A stretch of 64,000 nt of DNA from Nitrospira sp. (GTDB lineage Bacteria; Nitrospirota; Nitrospiria; Nitrospirales; Nitrospiraceae): assembly GCA_036984305.1 (NCBI GenBank), contig BQWY01000001.1, positions 2,625,501-2,689,500 on the forward strand, given 5' to 3'. Positions 36,801 through 44,119 of the stretch are shown in pieces. A program made the position numbers and the translations under genes. The notes below the pieces were generated by a model. It was not told the DNA's origin, did no database searches, and saw only the letters and a program-made list of their open reading frames with translations. Position 1 is the stretch's first letter. Each line of letters begins with the position of its first letter.

Positions 36801-38237
36801 TCAGCTTGCCCCATCTCCCGACAGTACGACTGGGACCGTCAAGAGCATAATCTGTACGTCCAGCCACAGCGACCATTCATCGATGTATTCCAAATCCATG
36901 GCCATCCATTGCTCAAATGGTATTCGGTTGCGTCCCCGCACAGCCCAAAGACAGGTCAATCCCGGTTTCATACTCAATCGCCGGCGCTGCCACCGTTCGT
37001 ACTTGTCGACTTCGTGTTGGAGCGGAGGCCTTGGCCCCACGATGGACATGTCCCCCTTGATGACGTTGATCAGCTGGGGAAACTCGTCCAGACTCAGATG
37101 TCTTAACCATCTGCCCACTCTCGTGATCCTCGGATCTTTGCGGGACTTGAAGACCGGTCCGCGCAGTTCATTGAGAGCGGCGACCTCGGATAGCCGTCGC
37201 TCGGCGTCCGCAACCATGGATCTGAACTTGTACATCACGAACCGCCTACCATTCAGCCCGCATCGCTCCTGACTGAAAAAGATCGGGCCCTCGGAATCCA
37301 TTTTGATCGCCAACGCAATACCGATCCAGAGGGGCAAACCAATCAAGACAGTCGTCCATCCGATCACTAGGTCCATTGCGCGCTTGGTACCGAGCGCGAC
37401 CCAATTCGTCGGCTTCGTGCTAAACGTCAACAGTGGGATCTGGTTGAGCTCGTCGAGGGATGCGCGGGCAATGAGATGTGGAAACATTCCGACTGCGATC
37501 CGTGCATTGACACCGAGTTCCTCACACATGAGGAAGACGTCTTCGAGGTTGTGGACCATCCGACCTGGCACGACGAAAATGACCTCGTCAACCACTCTGG
37601 AATTGCAGATTCGCTCCAAGTCATCGAGTGAGCCGAGCACGTCATGATCCCCGATCCGCAATTCATGCGATCCCACGCGATTCTCCGAAACCAGACCCAG
37701 AAGGCGGAATCCCCACTTATCGTTGGACGCCACCTGCCTGGCGAACTCCAGCGCCTTTTCATTTGTTCCTACCACAATGACGTTGCACCATTGAAATTCA
37801 CGGCGCCCCGAACGGCGCATCAGGGCGCGGATAACCAAGCGTCCGGTCATCAACGTGACCACCGTGAAGGCCGCAAACGTGACGAGAAAAATGCGGCTGA
37901 TATCCGGTACCTTCAGAAGATACGTCACCCCCATGAGCAGGAACAGTCCGATCCCGCTGACTTTGATGAGATCGATGGGTAGTCGCCTGAAGGTGTTGAG
38001 GCGGCGAGGCTGGTAGAGACCCGATGAAAAGAGAAGGCCGATCCATATCGGAATGATAAATCCATACATCCAGTCGTAGCGCATGGAGGACATCAGGGGA
38101 CTCGGTAACCACTCAGCTAGCAGTGTCGCTAGGGCAGTACCGCGGATCCAGTATGCGGCCTCAAACGCCACGATCAGCGCCACGATGTCGGTGAACATGC
38201 ACCGCCACAATAATTGACGCGAGCGTTCCCTAAGCAT
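36801..38237 (-). CDS. Polyprenyl glycosylphosphotransferase (initiating sugar transferase)
   Basis: Starts glycan assembly by placing a sugar-1-phosphate on undecaprenyl phosphate. The 478 residues hold about four N-terminal membrane segments, a Rossmann-like middle domain (VIVVGTNEKALEFARQV), a membrane helix (about 285-310) and the PF02397 catalytic domain with FSQERCGLNGRRFVMYKFRSM, LDEFPQLINVIKGDMSIVGPRPP and KPGLTCLW. This layout is that of WcaJ/WbaP-type enzymes; the sugar cannot be named. It overlaps the following GT2 gene by 8 bases. Confidence 0.92.
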   Translation of the reverse strand: MLRERSRQLLWRCMFTDIVALIVAFEAAYWIRGTALATLLAEWLPSPLMSSMRYDWMYGFIIPIWIGLLFSSGLYQPRRLNTFRRLPIDLIKVSGIGLFLLMGVTYLLKVPDISRIFLVTFAAFTVVTLMTGRLVIRALMRRSGRREFQWCNVIVVGTNEKALEFARQVASNDKWGFRLLGLVSENRVGSHELRIGDHDVLGSLDDLERICNSRVVDEVIFVVPGRMVHNLEDVFLMCEELGVNARIAVGMFPHLIARASLDELNQIPLLTFSTKPTNWVALGTKRAMDLVIGWTTVLIGLPLWIGIALAIKMDSEGPIFFSQERCGLNGRRFVMYKFRSMVADAERRLSEVAALNELRGPVFKSRKDPRITRVGRWLRHLSLDEFPQLINVIKGDMSIVGPRPPLQHEVDKYERWQRRRLSMKPGLTCLWAVRGRNRIPFEQWMAMDLEYIDEWSLWLDVQIMLLTVPVVLSGDGAS

Positions 38238-39081
38238 GGAGTCCCCTACTCATGCGAGGGACCAGGCCACCCACCGCGTTCCCGCCGAAATACGGGGCGA
38301 CACGGTATTTCCACTCGTATTTGACCCAGGACCACAGGTGTTCAAAGCGCGAGCGGGTCATCCAACCTCTGGCACTCGCGCGATGATGCGAGTGCGTCAT
38401 GACACCCTCGGGATGGTAAACGACGCGCCATCCCGCCAACGAAAGACGTCGGCACAGATCCACATCCTCAAAATAGAGAAAGAAGCGCTCGTCGATAACC
38501 GTCGAAGTCACAAATGCTTCGCGTCGAAGCAGCATGGCGGCTCCCAATACCCAGTCTACCTCACGGGTGGTCCGGTGGTCCCAGTCCGTCATGAGATGCC
38601 GACGGACGATTTTTGCATCGGGGAACCACCTGTTCAGGACAGTCCGGCGAAAGATGATCGTCCCGACACTGGGAAAGGTCCGGCAGGAGTATTGAAGTGA
38701 TCCATCTTCGTTCAATAGTTTTGGCGCGCATAGGCCCGCATCAGGATGCACGTCAAGGTACCGCATTAAGGTGGCGATCGAATCGCGATGCACGCGCACA
38801 TCAGGGTTCAGTATGAGCAGATAGCGACCTTTGGCGAGGCTGACCCCAAGATTGACACCTGCGCCAAACCCGATATTGGTCATGTTACGATGCATTGCCA
38901 CATCGAGGTGTGGTTGGATAGCGATGACTTCGCTCCCATCGTGTGAAGCGTTGTCGACGACGATGACTTCATGACGCCCCGGAACGGCCGCCACGGCCAG
39001 CGCGTCAAGGCAGCAATCCAGATCGCGACCGCTGTTATAGTTCACGATTATTATGGAGAGATCCACGTTATCCTCTCGCAC
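38230..39081 (-). CDS. Family 2 glycosyltransferase (rhamnosyltransferase-like)
   Basis: A 283-residue GT-A enzyme starting with GTG. It opens LSIIIVNYNSGRDLDCCLDAL, then VDNASHDGSEVI, NIGFGAGVNLGVSLAKGRYLLILNPD (the acidic DxD-like motif is NPD), and EDVDLCRRLSLAGWRVVYHPEG, the second catalytic region. The WbbL-type rhamnosyltransferases are the closest group I recognise. It is upstream of and overlaps the sugar transferase gene. Confidence 0.88.
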   Translation of the reverse strand: MREDNVDLSIIIVNYNSGRDLDCCLDALAVAAVPGRHEVIVVDNASHDGSEVIAIQPHLDVAMHRNMTNIGFGAGVNLGVSLAKGRYLLILNPDVRVHRDSIATLMRYLDVHPDAGLCAPKLLNEDGSLQYSCRTFPSVGTIIFRRTVLNRWFPDAKIVRRHLMTDWDHRTTREVDWVLGAAMLLRREAFVTSTVIDERFFLYFEDVDLCRRLSLAGWRVVYHPEGVMTHSHHRASARGWMTRSRFEHLWSWVKYEWKYRVAPYFGGNAVGGLVPRMSRGLHA

Positions 39082-39317
39082 CTCACTCAGCCAACCATAC
39101 CCTGCTCTTAGCAGTTACATATCGAGGGGGCGATCACAGGTGTACACACACACCCACATCAGGCCTCAAATCTCCGCCGGGTCAGAGACCGACGGAGCCC
39201 CCCGCCACCCAAGTTTGTAGCGTTGCCGGATACATCACCTTTCGACCTCTAGCTGACAGCTCTCGATGCGATTATAGTAGACTCTCTCGAATTCATCATC
39301 GGAGGTGCGTAGAGACC

Positions 39318-40067
39318 ATGCTGTTGCCAAGGTGGAGAGCGATTTGGCGCTATTTGAGATGGGCAGAAAGTCCATACAGATGGCGGATTAGCCCTGGCGG
39401 CTGCCCTAATTGCGGGCGTACGTTCTTCCTCTCTCTCAGAGAAGATGCATTCATGACTCGATGCCTGTCCTGCAGAGCCAATGTGACGAGCCTATCCATC
39501 ATCTCAGTCATCGAACAGCACATGCGCCAATATACCGTCACTCGTGCTTGGGAGATGTCGACCTACGGAGCAACGCTTAGGTACCTGAAGCAACACGTGC
39601 ATGCCGTCGTTACCAGTGAATACTATCCGGACCATAGTCCCGGGGCCATGGTTGGACATGTCTTAAATCAGGACGTTCAGCAATTGACATTCGACGACGC
39701 CAGTCTGGATTTGATCACGTCAAACCAAGTTTTCGAGCATGTCCCCGATGATGTTCAAGGATATGGAGAGTGCTATCGGGTGCTCCGAAGCAATGGAGCC
39801 CTTATTTTTACCGTGCCGCTGGCCGACGACCCGACGACGTTTCGACTAGCGGAAATTGTCAACGGCCGCATCATGTTCCATGCGGCGCCGGAGTACCATG
39901 ACAGCAGAATTACGGGTCCACACTCTGTGCTCGCCTTCTGGCGCCATAGCCGGATTGATATCTGCAACCGCGTGGCGCAGGTCGGATTTCGAACGCAACT
40001 CGTGGATGTCATCCTGTCATCCTCACAACGGGTCCCGGCGAAAGTGATTTATGCGATCAAACCATGA
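39318..40067 (+). CDS. Methyltransferase with N-terminal zinc ribbon
   Basis: A 249-residue protein on the plus strand, unlike most neighbours. An N-terminal Cys4 module (CPNCGRTFFLSL then RCLSCRANV) precedes a methyltransferase type 11-like core: HVLNQDVQQLTFDDASLDLITSNQVFEHVPDDVQGYGECYRVLRSNGALIFTVPL in segments. The glycine-rich SAM motif is weak. Such proteins are common in capsule and O-antigen loci; the acceptor is unknown. In the 236-base gap upstream a TATAAT-like box lies on the minus strand at 39271-39276, without a clear -35. Confidence 0.75.
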   Translation: MLLPRWRAIWRYLRWAESPYRWRISPGGCPNCGRTFFLSLREDAFMTRCLSCRANVTSLSIISVIEQHMRQYTVTRAWEMSTYGATLRYLKQHVHAVVTSEYYPDHSPGAMVGHVLNQDVQQLTFDDASLDLITSNQVFEHVPDDVQGYGECYRVLRSNGALIFTVPLADDPTTFRLAEIVNGRIMFHAAPEYHDSRITGPHSVLAFWRHSRIDICNRVAQVGFRTQLVDVILSSSQRVPAKVIYAIKP

Positions 40068-40147
40068 CGATGACCGCCGACACTCAAAGTGGGAAGGCGA
40101 TCAGCCCATTTTCTGGCCAATTGACTCGCTTAGGCGACCGATGTGAG

Positions 40148-40331
40148 TCAGCCTAAAGCCCTTTCCGTCGTTCTTCGTTGGACCTCGCGCCGCCACACTT
40201 CAATGTCCACTTGAGCCTGCGCGAGGTTCACAAACCAATGCTCGTTCAGTCACTCATTACGAACGGCCTGTTAAGGGACTTGACCCAGGCACCCCGGTTC
40301 GGGCTTGTCTGGTTCAATCAGGCACAGGTGG
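40148..40331 (-). pseudogene. IS3-type OrfB transposase C-terminal fragment (copy A)
   Basis: The minus-strand frame from 40331 gives LIEPDKPEPGCLGQVP, a stop, QAVRNE, a stop, then LNEHWFVNLAQAQVDIEVW and RREVQRRTTERALG. It aligns without gaps to the DDE-domain end of IS3-family OrfB (LIQPGKP...FRDECLNEHWF...IEAWRR...LG.LTP). Two in-frame stops and the lost 5' part make it a pseudogene. Confidence 0.8.
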
Positions 40332-40440
40332 TAGCCGGTTCGGAGAACCCATGCAGCCTACATAGATCCTTCATCGCTACCCTCGCCTCGGCCTCTCGCA
40401 AGAACCCGACAATCTGGACCTCTGAAAATCGCTTCTCTAT
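40330..40440 (-). pseudogene. IS3-type OrfA transposase fragment (copy A)
   Basis: In the minus-strand frame starting at 40440 (ATA where ATG is expected) the translation reads IEKRFSEVQIVGFLREAEAR, then VAMKDLCRLHGFSEPATT. This matches the helix-turn-helix start of IS3-family OrfA (KRFSEEQIIGFLREAE... KDLCRRHGFSE...). It breaks off where OrfB-like sequence begins. Confidence 0.8.
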
Positions 40441-40497
40441 ATCCAATCTCCTTCCTGTTTAGGGATTGGACTCTAAGCACCGTGCTACTCAATCCGG
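40381..40497. repeat. Direct repeat, left copy (partner at 41516-41652)
   Basis: Clearly alignable to 41516-41652 in the same orientation. The last 23 bases (40475-40497 and 41630-41652) are identical; the right copy has about 20 extra bases before its OrfA start. The repeat is the OrfA end of the IS remnants. Confidence 0.85.
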
Positions 40498-41432
40498 AGG
40501 CGACGTCGGCTTGACACCAAACGGCTTAAAGCCGATTTGGCTGCCCTTAGAAGAGGCTGACGTTTCGACGCGCAGCTATCATCCAATGCTGAATTTATAG
40601 GTTCTACAACCGCTTGATACGGCTTAACGGGATGGGGCATTAGTGGGGGAGTATGACAGGATTTCAGCTCTATAGGCTGCCCCTTAATGGCGATGAACGT
40701 GCGCCGATCCAACATGATCCGATAGTAGGGATTCTCACAGACATAGAGCGATGAAAATCCGAGATCACTGATGAGATTTCTGAGCGAGGTCTCGGTAAAG
40801 AAATAGGATGGCAACCGGTCCAGGCACGACCAGTTATTTTCGTTCACTTGCAGGTCAGAAGCATCCGGCGAATTTTCCCAAAACAAATCTCCTTGGTACT
40901 CTCCTAGCATTTCGTTTCCATAAAAGGCGAAATGTGTATCAATGACGCATAAATGTCGCGTCAAATCATATAAGAGGCGACAAAATTCTAGGATCGACGA
41001 TTTATCGACATGATACAAGAGGCCTAGGCAAAGCACGATATCAAAACTCCCGAGGTCGGAGGAATCCAGCTTACGAACATCAGCCTCTAATATCTGAAGA
41101 TTCGACAGCCTCAATAGATTTTTGACGAATCTAATGCGCTCGCAATTTTTAGAGCGCCCCTCAATGGCAACAACTTCCGCGCCATGCATTGCGAACTCGA
41201 TCGCGAACCCGCCCTCCAGCGAGCCGAGGTCTAATACTCGGATGCCATCTAATGGCTTGCTCGACAGATCTGCACACAACTGCAGTATGCGACGCAAATA
41301 AAGAATCTGATTGGGATTTGCCTCGCTTCCCATTGTATTAACCCCATCCGCTAAACATATCGAATGGGCAGTCCACGGCCCATTTTTCTTAATATATGCA
41401 TTCAATACATTTTGCGCCTCATTTGGACTCAT
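40485..41432 (-). CDS. SAM-dependent methyltransferase, between two IS remnants
   Basis: A 315-residue protein. A class I methyltransferase core shows IRVLDLGSLEGGFAIEFAMHGAEVVAIEG (motif I and strand 2) and SFDIVLCLGLLYHVDKSS; the C-terminal third is unassigned. ATG at 41432 is preferred to a GTG three codons earlier. The gene is visibly richer in A/T than its neighbours. Its last three residues (R-I-E) and TAG stop lie inside the IS repeat, so the original C-terminus was probably cut by the insertion. Likely imported; glycan modification is inferred from position only. Confidence 0.78.
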   Translation of the reverse strand: MSPNEAQNVLNAYIKKNGPWTAHSICLADGVNTMGSEANPNQILYLRRILQLCADLSSKPLDGIRVLDLGSLEGGFAIEFAMHGAEVVAIEGRSKNCERIRFVKNLLRLSNLQILEADVRKLDSSDLGSFDIVLCLGLLYHVDKSSILEFCRLLYDLTRHLCVIDTHFAFYGNEMLGEYQGDLFWENSPDASDLQVNENNWSCLDRLPSYFFTETSLRNLISDLGFSSLYVCENPYYRIMLDRRTFIAIKGQPIELKSCHTPPLMPHPVKPYQAVVEPINSALDDSCASKRQPLLRAAKSALSRLVSSRRRLRIE

Positions 41433-41506
41433 CTTGATCACCCAATATCAGTTAGGTGCCCCACAATCCGCACCCCTAACGGGCCGCTTGGGGTCCGAGA
41501 TCTCCA

Positions 41507-41575
41507 GGCCGTCAACCCCGCATTGGCCTCTCGCAAAAATCCGATAATCTGGACCACTGGCAAACGCTTCTTCAT
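41507..41575 (-). pseudogene. IS3-type OrfA N-terminal fragment (copy B)
   Basis: The ATG at 41575 opens MKKRLPVVQIIGFLREANAG, the N-terminus of IS3-family OrfA (typically MKKSRFSEEQIIGFLREAEAG). Similarity is lost after about 23 codons. Confidence 0.75.
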
Positions 41576-41652
41576 ATCCGATCTCCCTATATCCAACCTC
41601 CTTCCGATGAGAGAATTGGATTGGTCTCCAAGCACCGTGCTACTCAATCCGG
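41511..41652 (-). mobile_element. Decayed IS3-family insertion sequence, copy B
   Basis: The minus strand carries the same IS end as copy A (41630-41652 identical to 40475-40497), a GGAAGGAGG ribosome site and an OrfA start, with no recognisable OrfB. The next 80 bases towards the methyltransferase gene are not alignable to copy A and I cannot assign them. It lies 12 bases from the end of the glycosyltransferase gene at 41665. Confidence 0.75.
41516..41652. repeat. Direct repeat, right copy (partner at 40381-40497)
   Basis: See the left copy for the alignment. Same orientation on both sides of the methyltransferase gene, as in a composite transposon or after recombination between two IS copies. 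Confidence 0.85.
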
Positions 41653-41664
41653 GGGAACGTCTGA

Positions 41665-42981
41665 TCATTGACTACGAACCTCACCGCGCATGACCGATTC
41701 GAAGACGTCGGCCCGAGCTTCCCAGTCCTGCTCCCGTGCCCACGCTCGTCTACGTTCAATCGCCACATAATCTCGGGCTGTCTGTCGCGCTTCGCATAAC
41801 TGCGCTGCAAACTCCTGTGCGTCGCTGGCCACCCGCACCTGCTCCGGGAGCAAGAGCAATTCCGGAAGTCGCGTGGCGACCACGGGCTTCCCGGCCGCTA
41901 GATATTCGTAGACTTTCACGGGATTAGTCGCCATCGTCAGTAGTGTCAGCTTGAAAGGGATCATGCACACATCAAACTTGCTCAAGTACTCGGGCACACG
42001 GTAATAGTCGACCTCCCCGACGAATTCAATATTCCGTAAGCCGAACGCTTGCTGAACGTCGCATCCGACGGTTGAGCCAACTAGCACGAAACGCCAGGTC
42101 GGAAGCAGTTGTGCGACTAGCATGATCAGCTGAATATCGAACCATCGAGAAATGGCTCCCACGTATCCCGCCACTGATTCGTGGCCATTGGGCGCTTCCA
42201 AAGTTTGGCTGAATAGACGAAATTCACAGCCGTTACGGATCAAGGTATTTGGACGAATACTCCCGACTCGGTCGTGCAAATAGGCCGAACTCGTCACCAC
42301 CTCATCCGCCGTAAGAATAAGGCTCTGTTCGGTTTGAGACATGGAGGGATCACTCGTCTCATGAAAGGCGCGGTGATCGTCCATACAATCGTAGATAATA
42401 CGTGTCTTTCCCAACGACTGGACTAGCGGAGTCCAGTAAGGATGATGAAGGATAGAGATCGTCGACTGCAGACCCACATCCCGCATCAATGCCTGCAACG
42501 AATCGCGGTAGGCATCTCGTACGCGCTCGTCCATGGCATGTCGATACATATCATCGATCTTGTCCTGGACAGCCCTCAACTGACAGACAAACACGCTCGG
42601 AGCCACTCGTCGGATGATTCGATACGAGCGCTCATCACCGGCCAGCATCGGAACGGTCGAGAAGTAGAACACGCGATAGCCGCGCTCGGCCATTGCCAGA
42701 CTCAAATGCTGCGGGCGCTGGTGGCGATAGCTCCAGTCAATAACCGGAAAAACCAAAACATCTGCTTTTGATGTCATGGCGCAGGCTTCGGTCACGAACT
42801 GATCCGACTGCGCCTGACTTGTCCCCGCGCCGTAGAGATCTTGGTACCAGTCGAAAATGTGGCCCAGGCTGTTCCGATCATGCCACAGCATGGACAACGC
42901 CTTCTTGACACGATGAGGCTGTGCCAACTTGATCGTCAGGCTTGGATTCTGCAGCGCCAAACGCAAGAGCTTACCGAACAT
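41665..42981 (-). CDS. Family 1/4-type glycosyltransferase
   Basis: A 438-residue GT-B enzyme. The N-terminal half includes DVLVFPVIDWSYRHQRPQHLSLAMAERGYRVFYFSTV, a start typical of glycosyltransferases in glycan loci of this kind. The C-terminal half has VGYVGAISRWFDIQLIMLVAQLLPTWRFVLVGS and MATNPVKVYEYLAAGKPVVAT, the nucleotide-sugar binding region. The middle GT4 domain of the 998-residue protein at 44120 is similar in these motifs, so the two may share ancestry. Its donor sugar is unknown. Confidence 0.85.
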   Translation of the reverse strand: MFGKLLRLALQNPSLTIKLAQPHRVKKALSMLWHDRNSLGHIFDWYQDLYGAGTSQAQSDQFVTEACAMTSKADVLVFPVIDWSYRHQRPQHLSLAMAERGYRVFYFSTVPMLAGDERSYRIIRRVAPSVFVCQLRAVQDKIDDMYRHAMDERVRDAYRDSLQALMRDVGLQSTISILHHPYWTPLVQSLGKTRIIYDCMDDHRAFHETSDPSMSQTEQSLILTADEVVTSSAYLHDRVGSIRPNTLIRNGCEFRLFSQTLEAPNGHESVAGYVGAISRWFDIQLIMLVAQLLPTWRFVLVGSTVGCDVQQAFGLRNIEFVGEVDYYRVPEYLSKFDVCMIPFKLTLLTMATNPVKVYEYLAAGKPVVATRLPELLLLPEQVRVASDAQEFAAQLCEARQTARDYVAIERRRAWAREQDWEARADVFESVMRGEVRSQ

Positions 42982-42989
42982 CGAGCCTC

Positions 42990-44111
42990 CTATGGCTCCT
43001 CACGAGCAGTCAACTCCTTCATCAAGATCTCGGCAATCCGTGGGGCCGCATGCCCGTCCCCATATGGAGAGACCCCGCGTGACATGGACCGATAGGCCTG
43101 CTCGTTGTCCAACAACTGCAACGACTCGCGTACGATCGCGGCGAAGTCAGGTCCCACCAATTTGACCACCCCTTGCTCCACGGCCTCAGGCCGCTCGGTT
43201 TCTCGTCGCAGCACCAGAACCGGCTTACCCAAGGCAGGTGCCTCTTCCTGTACACCGCCGGAATCGGAAAGAATAAAATGGGCTGTTTTCATCGCTGCCA
43301 CGAATGGCACGTAGTCCAGTGGTTCACAGAGACGAATTCGAGGATGGTTCGCGAGCAGCGTGGTCGCAACATTCGAAATATTGGGATTGGGGTGAACAGG
43401 ATAGAGAAACTCCACATCGTCGCGCGTATCTGCCAAATACCTGATGGCTCGACAAATTGCCGCAAACGGCTCCCCAAAGTTTTCCCGCCTGTGGGCCGTC
43501 ACCAGGACGAGACGTGCCCCTGATCGTACGGCCGGAGCCTGGTCATTACACCGCTTGGCAACGTCGAGAAGGGCGTCGATGACGGTATTCCCCGTGACAA
43601 AAATTTTTCCGGCGCCGATTCCCTCTGCAAGGAGATTACGTCTTGCCGTATCGGTCGGCGCAAAATGCCAGTGAGCCAACCGACCCGCCACGACCCGGTT
43701 CATTTCCTCCGGAAAAGGATAGGACAGGTCGCCGGTACGCAACCCCGCTTCCACGTGGCCGAATGGAATTCGCTGATAGAAGGATACGAGCGCGGTGACC
43801 ATCGCCGTCGTGGTATCCCCCTGTGCCAGGACAGCGGCAGGCTGCTCGTCTGTCAGGACGCCGTCCATAGCCGTGATCAGTCGAGCAGTCAAGTCCGGCA
43901 ACCGCTGGTTGTCCCGCATCACGTTTAGATCAATATCTGGCTGAATCTGAAACATCTCGAGCACCTGATCGAGCATCGAGCGATGCTGCGCGGTCGCCAG
44001 AATCCTCACGGAGAACTCCGTATGGCGCTGGAGTGCGAGGATGACCGGAGCCATCTTAATGGCCTCCGGCCGCGTTCCGACGACACACAGGATCTTGTTG
44101 GTTCGATGCAT
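42990..44111 (-). CDS. wecB: UDP-N-acetylglucosamine 2-epimerase (non-hydrolysing)
   Basis: Converts UDP-GlcNAc to UDP-ManNAc for O-antigen or enterobacterial-common-antigen-like glycans. The 373 residues begin KILCVVGTRPEAIKMAPVILAL and include VQGDTTT-like LAQGDTTTAMVTAL, VEAGLRTGDLSYPFPEEMNRVV, LVTAHRRENFG and SDSGGVQEEAPALGKPVLVLRRETERPE, all strict family marks. ATG at 44111 chosen; the longer frame reaches into the next gene. No wecC-like dehydrogenase was seen. Confidence 0.94.
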   Translation of the reverse strand: MHRTNKILCVVGTRPEAIKMAPVILALQRHTEFSVRILATAQHRSMLDQVLEMFQIQPDIDLNVMRDNQRLPDLTARLITAMDGVLTDEQPAAVLAQGDTTTAMVTALVSFYQRIPFGHVEAGLRTGDLSYPFPEEMNRVVAGRLAHWHFAPTDTARRNLLAEGIGAGKIFVTGNTVIDALLDVAKRCNDQAPAVRSGARLVLVTAHRRENFGEPFAAICRAIRYLADTRDDVEFLYPVHPNPNISNVATTLLANHPRIRLCEPLDYVPFVAAMKTAHFILSDSGGVQEEAPALGKPVLVLRRETERPEAVEQGVVKLVGPDFAAIVRESLQLLDNEQAYRSMSRGVSPYGDGHAAPRIAEILMKELTAREEP

Positions 44112-44119
44112 GGTGGTCA

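Larger units (their letters stand above)
40139..40497 (-). mobile_element. Decayed IS3-family insertion sequence, copy A
   Basis: Reading the minus strand from 40497, an IS end is followed by a fragment of OrfA, then, after a deletion of most of the element, by the end of OrfB. Stops and missing start codons show that it is dead. The other end of the IS cannot be found. A related remnant in the same orientation lies at 41511-41652, so the two flank the methyltransferase gene between them. Confidence 0.8.

Noticed and set aside
39115-39165. Short GT/AC-rich tract in the gap upstream of the plus-strand methyltransferase
   Set aside because: Only a few dinucleotide units, too short and irregular to call a phase-variable repeat.
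41438-41668. 76-codon minus-strand frame as a real small gene
   Set aside because: Its middle matches the start of IS3 OrfA and then degenerates; better described as an IS remnant.
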